Shown one piece after another: positions 7,823-16,959 of a stretch of 64,000 nucleotides of DNA. This DNA comes from Solidesulfovibrio carbinoliphilus subsp. oakridgensis (GTDB taxonomy: Bacteria; Desulfobacterota; Desulfovibrionia; Desulfovibrionales; Desulfovibrionaceae), in NCBI RefSeq assembly GCF_000177215.2, contig NZ_CM001368.1, positions 2,865,001 through 2,929,000 of the forward strand. Reading direction: 5' to 3'. The stretch's first letter is position 1. Every line of letters starts with the position of its first letter. Both the position numbers and the translations under genes were made by a program. The notes beneath the pieces were generated by a model that was not told the origin of the DNA, searched no databases, and worked only from the letters and a program-made list of their open reading frames with translations.

Positions 7823-7995
7823 ACCCTCACGAACGAAGGTTTTGCCACCCCTCTCGACAGCGATTGTTCCGCCTGTCGTTCTGGTGGCCTGCGGGAATTC
7901 TGCTTTGCCGGGTCTTTACTTCGATTCCGCCACGGTCCGTGGCGGCGTTGCAGTTATCAAAAGACCGCAGGGACGGAATTCCTTGCGGTCTTTTT
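7809..7995 (+). promoter_or_regulatory. Candidate transcription attenuator of the ABC-F gene
   Basis: Three structures are visible. The leader-frame arm 7809-7819 pairs with 7891-7901. A hairpin lies at 7927-7945 (CCGCCACG/CGTGGCGG). An intrinsic terminator lies at 7959-7995 (11-bp stem 7959-7969/7984-7994, then a T-run). The terminator's left arm can alternatively pair with GGTCTTT at 7911-7917, a candidate antiterminator. The terminator ends 40 nt before the gene start, so readthrough must be regulated for the gene to be expressed. Confidence 0.65.
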
Positions 7996-8034
7996 CATTT
8001 GCAGCGCGGCGCGTCCGCTCCAGAGGTTCTTTTC

Positions 8035-9540
8035 ATGTCATTGATCAATATTTCCGAACTCAGCTTCGGCCATGAGGGCGGCCAAACGCTTTTCGACAAG
8101 GTTTCCCTGCAGCTCGACACCGACTGGAAACTGGGACTTATCGGCCGCAACGGCCGGGGGAAGACCACCTTCCTCAAACTGCTCAAAGGAGAACTCCGCT
8201 ATTCCGGCAAGATCGTCCGTCCGGTGGCCTGCGACTATTTCCCGTTTCCGGTGGAAAACCCCGGATGGACGGCCTTTCGCCTGGCAGAGAAGCTCTGTCC
8301 GGACTGCGCCCCCTGGCAGTTGGAACGGGAGGCCTCGCTGATCGCGCTTTCCGGCGAGGCCCTCGAACGTCCCCTGGCCACCCTGAGCGGCGGGGAAACC
8401 ACCAAGCTGCTCCTGGCGATCCTCTTTTTACGCGAAAACCACTTCCTGCTCATCGACGAGCCCACCAACCACCTGGACTTGCAGGCCCGGCAGGCGGTGG
8501 GGAACTACTTGCGCGGGAAAAAAGGGTTCATCCTGGTCTCCCACGACCGGTCCCTGCTCGACCGGTGCATCGACCATGTCCTGTCCATCAACAAGGCGAC
8601 CATTGCCCTGCAACAGGGCAATTTCGCCTCCTGGCAGCAAAATCGCCTGCGCCAGGACCAATACGAACAGGCGCAGCACCGGAAACTGCGCAAGGAAGTC
8701 TCCCGCCTGGCGGAAAGCGCCCACCAAAGCGCCAACTGGTCGCAAGCCGCCGAGCGCGGCAAGTACGGGAACGGCCCGGTGGACCGGGGATTTATCGGCC
8801 ACAAGGCCGCCAAGCTGATGCAGCGGGCCAAATCCGTGGAAGCCCGGCGGCACAAGGCCCTGGAGGACGCGTCCCGGCTCCTTCGGGACGTGGAGACGGC
8901 CGCCCCCCTTTCCATCCGGTCCGTGCCCTTTCACGGCAAAAAGCTTGTGGAGGCGAGCAACCTTGCCCTCGAATATGACGGGAGGACGATCCTGGAAGGC
9001 CTTTCCTTCAGGATCCTCCTGGGCGACCGCCTTCTTCTGCGGGGGGGCAACGGCAGCGGCAAATCCAGCCTGGCCCGGCTCATCGCCGGCCAGCCGCTGC
9101 GGTTTACGGGCGACCTGCGGGTCCCGGGGAGCCTGCGGATCTCCAGCGTGCCCCAGGACACGTCCTTTCTCCGGGGGACATTGCAGGACTTCGCTCGGGA
9201 GCGGGGCATCGACGAGGGCGACTGCCGGGCGGTCCTCGACCGGCTGGGAGTGGCGCGCAGCCGGTTCGAGGCGGATATGGCCGGGTGGAGCGCCGGGCAA
9301 AAGAAAAAGGCGCTCCTGGCCGCCAGCCTCTGCCAGGAAGCGCATCTGTACGTCTGGGACGAACCGCTCAACTACATCGACCTGGAATCCCGCATCCAGC
9401 TGGAAAACCTGATCCTGGAACACCGCCCCACCATGCTGCTGATCGAGCACGACCGGACGTTCGCCGAGCGGGTCGCCTCCGCATGCCTGGATCTGGACCG
9501 CCTGCGGGAGGGCGGGGGAGGCCCCGACGGACGGGCCTGA
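8035..9540 (+). CDS. ABC-F ribosome protection protein, Lsa-like
   Basis: A 501-residue protein with two ABC domains and no membrane segments. Domain 1 has Walker A GRNGRGKTT (37-45), signature LSGGETTK and Walker B LLIDEPTNHLD. Domain 2 has GGNGSGKSS, signature WSAGQKKK and WDEPLNYIDLESR. The basic linker between them would reach the peptidyl-transferase centre. WDEPLNYID in domain 2 is typical of Lsa/Vga antibiotic-resistance ABC-F proteins, which displace lincosamides, pleuromutilins and streptogramin A. The start at ATG 8035 follows an AGAGG box. The family is best known from Firmicutes, so transfer is possible. The leader suggests induction by ribosome-targeting drugs. Confidence 0.85.
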   Translation: MSLINISELSFGHEGGQTLFDKVSLQLDTDWKLGLIGRNGRGKTTFLKLLKGELRYSGKIVRPVACDYFPFPVENPGWTAFRLAEKLCPDCAPWQLEREASLIALSGEALERPLATLSGGETTKLLLAILFLRENHFLLIDEPTNHLDLQARQAVGNYLRGKKGFILVSHDRSLLDRCIDHVLSINKATIALQQGNFASWQQNRLRQDQYEQAQHRKLRKEVSRLAESAHQSANWSQAAERGKYGNGPVDRGFIGHKAAKLMQRAKSVEARRHKALEDASRLLRDVETAAPLSIRSVPFHGKKLVEASNLALEYDGRTILEGLSFRILLGDRLLLRGGNGSGKSSLARLIAGQPLRFTGDLRVPGSLRISSVPQDTSFLRGTLQDFARERGIDEGDCRAVLDRLGVARSRFEADMAGWSAGQKKKALLAASLCQEAHLYVWDEPLNYIDLESRIQLENLILEHRPTMLLIEHDRTFAERVASACLDLDRLREGGGGPDGRA

Positions 9541-9543
9541 AAC

Positions 9544-9583
9544 AAAAAACGGCCGGGGACAACGCGTCCCCGGCCGTTTTTTT
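9544..9583. terminator. Bidirectional terminator between the ABC-F gene and hisG
   Basis: Arms AAAAAACGGCCGGGGAC (9544-9560) and its exact complement at 9566-9582 flank a 5-nt loop, with T/A tracts on both sides. It serves the converging ABC-F and hisG genes. Confidence 0.9.
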
Positions 9584-9601
9584 GCGTATGGAAACGGGCG
9601 C

Positions 9602-10483
9602 TTAGATGACCTTATTGAGGCCGTATTCGATGATGCCCTCGGCCCCGAGGTCGTGGAGCTTGGGGATGAGGTCGCGCACCGTGTTCTCGGCCACCACGAT
9701 CTCGATGGACAGCCAGTTCTTGTTGTAGAGGTTGGCCACCGTCGGCGAGGTGAGGCTCGGCAAAAGCGCCATGATGTCCGGCATCTTCTCCTCGGGCACG
9801 TTCATCTTGAGCCCGACCAGCCCCTCGGCGCACAGGGCCCCCTGGAGCAGCATGTTCAGGACCTCGATCTTGCGGCGCTTGAACGGGTCTTCCCAGGACT
9901 TCTTGTTGGCGATGAGCTGGGTGTTGGTCAAGAGCAGCTCGGAGATGATGCGCAGGCCGTGGGCCTTGATCGTGGTGCCGGTCTCGGTCACTTCCACGAT
10001 GGCGTCGGCCAGTCCTTCGACCACCTTGGCCTCGGTGGCGCCCCAGGAGAATTCGACCTCCACGGGCACGCCCGCGCCGGAGAAATACTGCTTGGTGAAG
10101 TTGACGAGCTCGGTGGCGATCTTCTTGCCGGCCAGGTCCTCGGGCCGCCTGTAGGGCGAATCCGCGGCCACGGCCAGGACCCAGCGGGCCGGGCGGTTGC
10201 TGACCTTGGAGTAGACCAGGTCGGAGACCACGACCACGTCGGACTCGTTTTCGAGGATCCAGTCCTTGCCGGTCAGGCCGCAGTCGAGGGTGCCGGATTC
10301 GACGTACCGGGACATTTCCTGGGCCCGGCACATGGAGCAGGACAGTTCGGGGTCGTTTATCTCGGGAAAATAATTGCGGTGGTGCATCCGGATCTTCCAT
10401 CCGGATTTCTCGAACAGCGCGATGGTGGCGTCCTGGAGGGAGCCTTTGGGAATGCCGAGTTTGAGGATCTGTTCGCCGGCCAT
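9602..10483 (-). CDS. hisG: ATP phosphoribosyltransferase, long form
   Basis: First enzyme of histidine synthesis: ATP + PRPP gives phosphoribosyl-ATP. At 293 residues it is the long, hexameric form. It has two periplasmic-binding-like catalytic lobes ([16 protein letters not shown] at the start, CGLTGKDWI, and the PRPP-loop region [17 protein letters not shown] near residue 163) and a C-terminal ACT-like domain of about 80 residues that mediates feedback by histidine. No separate HisZ is therefore needed. hisI ends at the base next to its start, so the two form a tight operon. Confidence 0.97.
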   Translation of the reverse strand: MAGEQILKLGIPKGSLQDATIALFEKSGWKIRMHHRNYFPEINDPELSCSMCRAQEMSRYVESGTLDCGLTGKDWILENESDVVVVSDLVYSKVSNRPARWVLAVAADSPYRRPEDLAGKKIATELVNFTKQYFSGAGVPVEVEFSWGATEAKVVEGLADAIVEVTETGTTIKAHGLRIISELLLTNTQLIANKKSWEDPFKRRKIEVLNMLLQGALCAEGLVGLKMNVPEEKMPDIMALLPSLTSPTVANLYNKNWLSIEIVVAENTVRDLIPKLHDLGAEGIIEYGLNKVI

Positions 10484-10858
10484 TTATTTGTAGACCTCCT
10501 TGGGATCAAAGACCTTGGGCGAACAGGTGCGTTCGCCGCCTTCGGTTATTTCGGTGAAAAAGCAGGACTTGTAGCCTTCGTGGCAGGCCGCGCCGCCGAC
10601 CTGCTCGACCAGGACCAGGATGGTGTCCGCGTCGCAGTCGAGGCGCACGGACGTGACCTTCTGGACATGGCCGGACGTGCCGCCCTTGTGCCAGAGTTTC
10701 TGGCGGCTGCGGCTATAGTAATGGACTTCGCCCGTTTGGAGGGTCAAGTCGTAGGCTTCCTCGTTCATGTAGGCGAGCATGAGCACCTCTCCGGTGCACG
10801 CCTCCTGGGCGATGGCGGGGACGAGGCCGCCGCACTTCGCGAAATCGGGTCGTTTCAT
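10484..10858 (-). CDS. hisI: Phosphoribosyl-AMP cyclohydrolase
   Basis: A 124-residue single-domain HisI that opens the purine ring of PR-AMP in histidine synthesis. The Mg2+ site DCDADT and the zinc cysteines in [10 protein letters not shown] are present, along with [18 protein letters not shown] typical of the family. There is no fused HisE (PR-ATP pyrophosphatase) domain, so HisE must be encoded elsewhere. It lies immediately upstream of hisG. Confidence 0.97.
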   Translation of the reverse strand: MKRPDFAKCGGLVPAIAQEACTGEVLMLAYMNEEAYDLTLQTGEVHYYSRSRQKLWHKGGTSGHVQKVTSVRLDCDADTILVLVEQVGGAACHEGYKSCFFTEITEGGERTCSPKVFDPKEVYK

Positions 10859-10926
10859 CTTTGCTCCTAAGACACCCCTTCAAAAGGGCACTTCTTCTGG
10901 GAATCGATCAATTGCTATTGATATTA

Positions 10927-11340
10927 TTATGGATCTATGAATTGTTGGCCTGTTTCGATGAGCGGCTCGAAATGCTTTCTATTAAATGACAACACGATAT
11001 CAGCGCCACTTTTTTGGGCGGCGATGACATGCAACGCGTCGTAGATACTTCCGCCGCCTCGCCCGATACGAGCGACGGCATCCATTGCCGCCAGATACTC
11101 CCGCGCGTCAAGCGAAATGATCGCAGCCACGGCAATAACGCTGGCCACGCGCGGAGATACCCTTGGCCGCGATGGATATGTGGTCAGCGAGGCATATGTT
11201 TCCGCCAACCCATGCGCGGCGACGATCATTTCCAACTCGCCGCGCCGGCCTTTCAAGTACCACGGGTACGCCCGCTCATGCAGCGGGTGGCTTTTCACCA
11301 ACGCGGCCACAAGGACCGACGTATCGAAAAGCGCCCTCAT
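10927..11340 (-). CDS. vapC: PIN-domain ribonuclease toxin, VapC family
   Basis: A 137-residue PIN protein with the acidic active-site residues Asp6 (LFDTSVLV), Glu47 (GLAETYAS) and Asp101 (SIYDALHV), followed by LSFNRKHF. VapC toxins cut tRNA or rRNA and are held in check by VapB. The start overlaps the antitoxin stop (ATGA at 11337-11340), the usual antitoxin-toxin order. All catalytic acids are present, so it should be active. Confidence 0.88.
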   Translation of the reverse strand: MRALFDTSVLVAALVKSHPLHERAYPWYLKGRRGELEMIVAAHGLAETYASLTTYPSRPRVSPRVASVIAVAAIISLDAREYLAAMDAVARIGRGGGSIYDALHVIAAQKSGADIVLSFNRKHFEPLIETGQQFIDP

Positions 11341-11600
11341 CGCCGGGACAGTCCCGAGACTTCCCTGATGCGGTCTTCCCGGACCCGATCAATCAAATCG
11401 TCCACGGAGCCGATCGTCTCGCCGGCAAACAGCAGCACCCCGTCTTCCTCGACAAGACCCGAGTCCGCGCTGATGGAACGAATGACGATGGCGCTGCCCT
11501 GCTCCTCGACACTGACCCGGGAACCGGGCCTCAGTCCCAGATCCCGCAGGACTTCTTCAGGAATGACCACACGCCCCTGCTCATCAAGCGTCGTTTCCAT
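11337..11600 (-). CDS. vapB: AbrB/MazE-type antitoxin, VapB
   Basis: An 87-residue protein. The first 45 residues form a swapped-hairpin AbrB DNA-binding domain (TTLDEQGRVVIPEEVLRDLG, PGSRVSVEEQG). The acidic C-terminal tail would bind VapC. The start is chosen at ATG 11600, which has a GGGGAGG box; a start at 11630 would add ten residues. It probably autoregulates the vapBC pair. Confidence 0.85.
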   Translation of the reverse strand: METTLDEQGRVVIPEEVLRDLGLRPGSRVSVEEQGSAIVIRSISADSGLVEEDGVLLFAGETIGSVDDLIDRVREDRIREVSGLSRR

Positions 11601-11702
11601 ACGGCCTCCCCGGCACGTCTCCGCGCGCAAGTTCCGCGAAAAAGGAGCATTACCCTACCCAAACGGCAAACGGGTGACAAGGGCCGGATGCGGGGCCGAA
11701 TT

Positions 11703-12755
11703 TTATTCGCCGGCCGCCCCTTCCCCTTCGCACTCGGCCCTAAGCTGGCCGCAGGCGGCGGCGATGTCCGCGCCTTTGCTCTTGCGCACGGTCGCCGTCA
11801 GCCCCTTGGCCTTGAGCGCCTCCTGGAAGGCGAACACCCGCTCGGCCGGCGGCGGCTGGTAGGGCAGGCCCGGGGTGGCGTTAAAGACGATCAGATTCAC
11901 CTTGGCCTTGACCCTTGAAAGCAGGCGCACCAGTTCCCGGGCGTCCTCCAGCGAGTCGTTGACCCCGTCGAGCATCAGGTACTCAAACGTCAGCCGCTCC
12001 CGGGGCTTCATGGGATACTGGCGCAAAATCTCGATCAGTTCGCCAAGCGGCAGTTTGGCCGCGCCGGGCATGATCTTCTCCCGCAATGCCTGGGTCGGGG
12101 CGTGGAGCGACACGGCCAGGGAACACAAGCCCGTCCTGCCCAAATCCAGTAAATGGCGGGCCACCCCGGCCGTGGACACCGTGATGCGGCGGCCCGAAAT
12201 GTCAAACCCCTGGGGATGGTGCAGGGCCTCCAGCGTCTTGACCAGATTGTCATAGTTGAGCAGCGGCTCGCCCATGCCCATGAAGACGAGGTTGCGCAGC
12301 GCCAGGGCCACGCCCTTCTCAAGCAGATACTGCCGGGCCACCAGCACCTGCCCCAGCATCTCGCCCGGGGTCATGTTGCGCCGAAACCCCATCATGCCCG
12401 TGGCGCAAAAGGCGCAGCCCATGGCGCACCCGACCTGGGTCGACAGGCAGGCCGTATAGTGGTCCTTCTCGGGAATGAGCACGCACTCCACCGACTCGCC
12501 GTCGCCAAGGGTCAGCAAGAATTTGACCGTGCCGTCGGCGCTCTCGCTGACCCGGGCCACCTGCGGCCAGGCGATCGTCGCCACCTCGGCCAGCCGGGCC
12601 CGCAAGGCCTTGGAGGTGTCGGTCATGGCCGCGATGTCGCGGCAGCCCTTCTGCCACAGCCACTGCCAGACCTGGCGCGCCCGGTACGGCGGCTCGCCCA
12701 GGGAGACGACGAGGGTCTCGAGTTCGTGGAAGGTCAGGTCGATCAGGTTTGTCAT
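11703..12755 (-). CDS. rlmN: Dual-specificity rRNA/tRNA adenine C2-methyltransferase RlmN
   Basis: A radical-SAM enzyme of 350 residues that methylates C2 of A2503 in 23S rRNA and A37 in tRNAs. The 4Fe-4S motif is Cys-x3-Cys-x2-Cys in GCAMGCAFCATG. The SAM region reads FMGMGEPLLNYDNL. The C-terminal acceptor cysteine lies in AAACGQLRAE. All catalytic elements are intact. It is followed on its upstream side by a large structured repeat. Confidence 0.97.
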   Translation of the reverse strand: MTNLIDLTFHELETLVVSLGEPPYRARQVWQWLWQKGCRDIAAMTDTSKALRARLAEVATIAWPQVARVSESADGTVKFLLTLGDGESVECVLIPEKDHYTACLSTQVGCAMGCAFCATGMMGFRRNMTPGEMLGQVLVARQYLLEKGVALALRNLVFMGMGEPLLNYDNLVKTLEALHHPQGFDISGRRITVSTAGVARHLLDLGRTGLCSLAVSLHAPTQALREKIMPGAAKLPLGELIEILRQYPMKPRERLTFEYLMLDGVNDSLEDARELVRLLSRVKAKVNLIVFNATPGLPYQPPPAERVFAFQEALKAKGLTATVRKSKGADIAAACGQLRAECEGEGAAGE

Positions 12756-12788
12756 AGTCGGTTTGGGTACGGTGAGAGTGAAGGTGAA

Positions 12789-13156
12789 GATGCCTCCGGC
12801 GGCCGGGGGGGATCATCCCCCCCGGACCCCCTGGGCGGGGGTGGAGGGAAGCGGGTGGGCGTATGGTCTTGGGCGGTTGCGCGACGTGTGGCCGGAATCG
12901 GCCCGGCGGTGCAGGCCGCAAAGCCGGCCAGCTCGCCGGGCCGATTCCGGCCACACAGGCCCGTCGCCCCGGGGACGGGGCGAGTTTGATGGAATTTTAC
13001 GTACAGGATCTTTATAAAAAAGCCATGGGCATGGAGGCCTCGCCCACCTAAAAATTTCAAGAATTAGGGTCCGGCTACGCCTTACCATCCACCCGTCCCA
13101 ATTCCCGTTCGGGTGGGTCCGGGAGGGGGTGACCCCCTCCCGGACGCCGGAGGCAG
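12789..13156. repeat. Composite structured intergenic repeat, copy 2
   Basis: The block is bounded by GATGCCTCCGGCGGCC at 12789-12804 and the inverted GACGCCGGAGGCAGC near 13143-13157. Inside are a G7/C7 hairpin (12805-12828), a 23-bp perfect inverted repeat (12886-12908 with 12934-12956), a TCGCCCC/GGGGCGA hairpin (12964-12982), and the module 13108-13143, identical over 36 nt to 49686-49721. The stretch 12840-12985 recurs in inverted orientation at 46537-46680. I see no gene in 12756-13164. Confidence 0.8.
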
Positions 13157-13164
13157 CTTCGTCT

Positions 13165-14487
13165 TTAATGCAGCCCCTGCTTGTCCCAGTAGGCGCGCAC
13201 GAACTGCTCGGCGTCGGCCACGCTGGCCACGTCGCCGGCGATCTGCCCCTTGAGCAGGGCGTCGCGGATGAGGCCCACGGCCGGTCCGGGCTTGAGGTCG
13301 AGCAGCTGCATGATGCGGGCGCCGTTCAAAAGCGGTTCGAGCATCTCCTCGGGCGTTTCGGTCCGCTCGAGCATTTTCATGTTGTGGTTGAATTCCTTGT
13401 AGGTGCCGCTGACGGCCTTGATGTCGGCCCGGGCCATTTCGATCAGGCGCGGGTACTGGTCCAGGGCTTTGAACCGGCGGATGCCCCGGTCGGTCAGCAT
13501 GAAGTGGAAGCGCATGTGGCCGCGCACGAGGTTGCAGACGAGGTCGGTCTCGTCCGGGGGGAAGCCCAGGCGCGAGAGGATCTTTCTGGCCACTTTGGCC
13601 CCTACCTGGTGGTGCTGGAAGAAATGGAGCTCGCCCCCGGCGTATTCGGCGGTGTGGAGCTTGCCAACGTCGTGGAAGAGGCAGGCCAGGGTTCCGTACC
13701 AGTCGTAGGGCAGTTCCTCGGGATAGTGGCGCATGACGGCCAGCGTCTGTTCGAACAGCGTGTATTCGACGCCTTCCTCGCTTTTTTGCTTGATGCGGGC
13801 GAGCGTGGCCACTTCGGGCAAAAACCAGTGCAGGATCATGGTGTCGTAGAGGAGTTCGACGAAGGTGGCCATGTTTTCGGCCTCGACCTTGCGCCATTCG
13901 TCCATGATGTCCTTGACCGAAACGTAGTCGAGCACCCGGCGCGAGGCGCGCAGGATGGCCATGAAGGTGTTGGCCTCGACCGGGATGTTGTAGTTGGCCG
14001 AAAAGCGCAGGGCCCGGACGGCCCGCAGGTAGTTCTGCCGGATGCACTCGTCCGGGATGCCGACGAGCCGGACCTCGCCGCCGGCCAGGTCGGCGAAGCC
14101 GTCGTGGGCGTCCTGCTGGTGGGGGAGGTAGGGGCAGGCCTGGTGCGGCGGCAGGATGCCGCGCGCTTCCAGGCGGGCGACCAGCCGGCTGGTCAGCCGG
14201 GCCACGGTTTCCTCGGGGTGGGAGGCGTCGGCGGTGTCGGCCGGGTGGATATAAAAAAGCGTGTCCCCGTGGCGCGCCAGGGCGAAGGCGCCGCCTTCGG
14301 ACAGGGCTTCGGTGCCGGGGAAGAGCTTTTGCAGTTCGGCCAGGGGGGCGTCGGTGGCCAGGTCGAGTTCCGGGGCGGCCGCGTCCAGGGCCTTTTCCTG
14401 GAGGGCGGCGCTGATGACGTAGGCGTCATAACCGTTCCGCATGATGGTCTTGCAAAGGGCGGTGGCGTCCTTGAAGGGCTGCGCCAT
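13165..14487 (-). CDS. HD-domain protein related to poly(A) polymerase/CCA transferases, degenerate N-terminus
   Basis: The 440-residue protein has the layout of class II CCA-adding enzymes fused to an HD domain. The head segment carries a weak nucleotidyltransferase trace (ELDLATDAPLAELQKLFPG) but lacks the usual GGxVRD loop; here it reads GYDAYVISAA. RNA-binding helices follow (IRQNYLRAVRALRFSANYNI). The HD domain, near residues 260-330, reads ACLFHDVGKLHTAEY ... FFQHHQVGAKVARKIL. The HD metal residues are intact, so phosphohydrolase activity is likely while nucleotide addition is doubtful. It follows pyrC by 39 nt. Confidence 0.7.
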   Translation of the reverse strand: MAQPFKDATALCKTIMRNGYDAYVISAALQEKALDAAAPELDLATDAPLAELQKLFPGTEALSEGGAFALARHGDTLFYIHPADTADASHPEETVARLTSRLVARLEARGILPPHQACPYLPHQQDAHDGFADLAGGEVRLVGIPDECIRQNYLRAVRALRFSANYNIPVEANTFMAILRASRRVLDYVSVKDIMDEWRKVEAENMATFVELLYDTMILHWFLPEVATLARIKQKSEEGVEYTLFEQTLAVMRHYPEELPYDWYGTLACLFHDVGKLHTAEYAGGELHFFQHHQVGAKVARKILSRLGFPPDETDLVCNLVRGHMRFHFMLTDRGIRRFKALDQYPRLIEMARADIKAVSGTYKEFNHNMKMLERTETPEEMLEPLLNGARIMQLLDLKPGPAVGLIRDALLKGQIAGDVASVADAEQFVRAYWDKQGLH

Positions 14488-14526
14488 GGATGAAACCTCC
14501 GGGTCGGCGTTTGGTGTCGAGAGTGG

Positions 14527-15840
14527 TTAGGCGGGGTCCGGCCGGGCGAGCAGGTCGTGGACCACCACGCCGCCGACAGCGGTCAAGACGACGCGCCCGG
14601 TCAGGGGCTGGCCGAGCAGGGGCGTGTTCTTGCCTTTGGAGCGCAGGGACTCCGGGGTGACGACCCAGGAATCCTCCGGGTCGAAGAGCAGGAAATCGGC
14701 CGGATCGCCCGGGGCGAATCGGTTGACGGGAAGATGGAAGATCTCGGCCGGCCGCCAGGCGAAGCGCGTGACGAGGTCTTCCGGGGAAAGCCGCCCCTGG
14801 CGCACCAGCTCCCACAGGGAGGCCAGCGCCGTGTCCAGGCCCGAGATGCCGTTTTTGGCGTCCTCGAACGGGGTTTCCTTCTCGTGGAGGGCGTGGGGGG
14901 CGTGGTCCGTGGCCAGGATGTCGATGACGCCTTCGCGAAGGGCCTGGGTAAGGGCCAGGCGGTCGTCGTCGGTGCGCAGCGGCGGGTTGACCTTGGCCAT
15001 GGTGTCGTAACCGAGGAGGGCCGCGTCGGTCATGAGCAGATAGTGCGGGCAGGTCTCGGCCGTGACCGGGGCCCCGCGCTTTTTGGCCGCGGCAATGAGC
15101 TCCACGGCCCGGCGGCAGGAGACGTGGGCCAGATGCACCGGCGCGTCGAGGTACTCGGCCAGGAGGATGTCCCGGGCCACCTGGATGGCCTCGGCCGCGT
15201 CGGGCTGGCCCCGAAGGCCAAGGCGCGCGCTCATGGCCCCTTCGTTGGCCCCGGAACCCTTGGCCATGAACGGGTCCTCGCAGTGGTCGATGACCGGGGT
15301 CGTCAAGTCGGCGGCGTATTCCAGGGCCCGTCGAAAGATCTCGGTGTCGGCCACGGGCTCGCCGTCGTTGGAAAAGGCCACGCACCCGGCGTCGCGCAGC
15401 TCGCCGAGCGGGGCCAGCTCCCGGCCGCGAAGGCCCACGGTCAACGCGCCGATGGGGAACAGGCGCGGTCCGTGCGGATGGGCCTCGGCGGCCCGGCGCC
15501 GCATGAGGCGGGTCACGGCCTCGTTGTCGTTGACCGGGTCGGTGTTGGCCATGCACAGGACGTTGGAAAAGCCGCCGGCCGCGGCCGCGGCCAGACCGGA
15601 ACGGATGTCCTCCTTCCACTCCTGGCCCGGCTCGCGCAGGTGGGCGTGGGCGTCGGTCAGGGCCGGCAGGAGCAGCAGCCCCCGGCCGTCGATGATCCGG
15701 GTGGCCCCGGCGCGGGAAGCGGCCGGGTCGTGGGCCAAAAGTTCGAGGACCTTGCCGTCGGCGACGAGCAGGTCCCAGGCGCCGGTGCGGCCGGGAACGC
15801 GGACGTTTCGGATGTCGAGACCGGCAGGTGTCACGCTCAT
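14527..15840 (-). CDS. pyrC: Dihydroorotase, type I
   Basis: A 437-residue amidohydrolase for the third step of pyrimidine synthesis (carbamoyl-aspartate to dihydroorotate). Metal ligands appear in [10 protein letters not shown] (His-x-His), HCEDPFM, HLAHVSC and [17 protein letters not shown] corresponds to the conserved loop of type I enzymes. The start at 15840 overlaps the pyrB stop (ATGA), giving a coupled pyrB-pyrC pair, as in bacteria where the two enzymes associate physically. Whether they do so here is inference. Confidence 0.93.
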   Translation of the reverse strand: MSVTPAGLDIRNVRVPGRTGAWDLLVADGKVLELLAHDPAASRAGATRIIDGRGLLLLPALTDAHAHLREPGQEWKEDIRSGLAAAAAGGFSNVLCMANTDPVNDNEAVTRLMRRRAAEAHPHGPRLFPIGALTVGLRGRELAPLGELRDAGCVAFSNDGEPVADTEIFRRALEYAADLTTPVIDHCEDPFMAKGSGANEGAMSARLGLRGQPDAAEAIQVARDILLAEYLDAPVHLAHVSCRRAVELIAAAKKRGAPVTAETCPHYLLMTDAALLGYDTMAKVNPPLRTDDDRLALTQALREGVIDILATDHAPHALHEKETPFEDAKNGISGLDTALASLWELVRQGRLSPEDLVTRFAWRPAEIFHLPVNRFAPGDPADFLLFDPEDSWVVTPESLRSKGKNTPLLGQPLTGRVVLTAVGGVVVHDLLARPDPA

Positions 15841-16769
15841 TCCCCTTTGTCCTTGCGGGTGATGTGCAGATACAAAATGGCCATGCGCACGGCCACGCCC
15901 GAGGAAACCTGGTCGAGGATGAGCGAATTGCCGGCGTCGGCCAGATCCGAGGCGATTTCCACGCCCCGGTTGATGGGCCCGGGGTGCAGGACCTTGACGT
16001 CGGGATTGGCCCGGGAGAGGCGCTGGGTGGTCAGGCAGAAGCGGCGGGCGTATTCGCGCAGGTCGGGCAAAAGCCCGGCCTCCTGGCGTTCGAGCTGCAG
16101 GCGCAGGCACATGACCGCGTCGGCTCCCACCAGGGCGGCGTCCAGGTCGTGGAAGACCTCGGCGTCCAGGGCGGCCGCGTCCTTGGGCAAAAGCGTGCGC
16201 GGGGCGCACAGCCGGACCCGGGCCCCGAGCATGGGCAAAAGCCGGCAGTTGGACCGGGCCACCCGGCTGTGGGCCACGTCGCCGAGGATGACCACGGTCT
16301 TGCCGGCCAAGGTGTTCCAGACGCCGTGCAGGGTGAAAAGATCAAGCAGCGCCTGGGTCGGGTGGGCGTGCCAGCCGTCGCCGGCGTTAATGACCGCGCA
16401 GGAGACCCGCTTGCCCACGAAATCCGCCGCGCCCGACGAGGGGTGGCGGATGACGATGGCGTCCGGGTTCATGGCCTGCAAGGTCAGCACGGTGTCCTTC
16501 AGGGTCTCGCCCTTTTGGAGCGAACTGCCGGATTTGGCCAGACCGAAGGTGTCGGCCGAGAGCCGCTTGGCCGCGATGTCAAAGGACGTCTTGGTGCGGG
16601 TGCTCGGCTCGGCAAAAAAAAGGACCACGCTTTTGCCCTTGAGCGTCGGCACCTTCTTGACGGGACGGGTGTTGATCTCGCGGAAGGAGGCGGCGGTGCG
16701 CATGACCACGTCCACGTCTTCCCGGGAAAGCTGGGATACGTCGAGCAGATCCTTGTGGGACCAGTTCAT
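15837..16769 (-). CDS. pyrB: Aspartate carbamoyltransferase catalytic subunit
   Basis: Condenses carbamoyl phosphate with aspartate in pyrimidine synthesis. The carbamoyl-phosphate loop is [10 protein letters not shown], and the downstream [11 protein letters not shown] and LHPGPINRG motifs are intact. ATG 16769 is preferred because GAGG precedes it at a good distance; an upstream in-frame ATG at 16787 lacks a box. The length of 310 residues fits the family. No pyrI regulatory subunit is seen beside it. Confidence 0.95.
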   Translation of the reverse strand: MNWSHKDLLDVSQLSREDVDVVMRTAASFREINTRPVKKVPTLKGKSVVLFFAEPSTRTKTSFDIAAKRLSADTFGLAKSGSSLQKGETLKDTVLTLQAMNPDAIVIRHPSSGAADFVGKRVSCAVINAGDGWHAHPTQALLDLFTLHGVWNTLAGKTVVILGDVAHSRVARSNCRLLPMLGARVRLCAPRTLLPKDAAALDAEVFHDLDAALVGADAVMCLRLQLERQEAGLLPDLREYARRFCLTTQRLSRANPDVKVLHPGPINRGVEIASDLADAGNSLILDQVSSGVAVRMAILYLHITRKDKGE

Positions 16770-16959
16770 GAAAAATCCTCGGGGCAAAAGTTTCGAAGCG
16801 CACCCAGGCGCGTGAGCCGGCCGATATTTTCACAAGCCCCAGGCCGCGTCAATGCGAGCCTGCGCCGGCACGGGCCCAGGCGCCGCAAACGGGTTGTAGA
16901 CGGTTTCGGTGGGAAAGGCGACCGCGCGGCCGGGCCCGGCCCGCTTCGGCCCGCTGCCG

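Noticed and set aside
14557-16815. A 752-codon open frame on the plus strand
   Set aside because: It is antisense to pyrC and pyrB, both with intact catalytic motifs; composition is that of a reverse-strand shadow.
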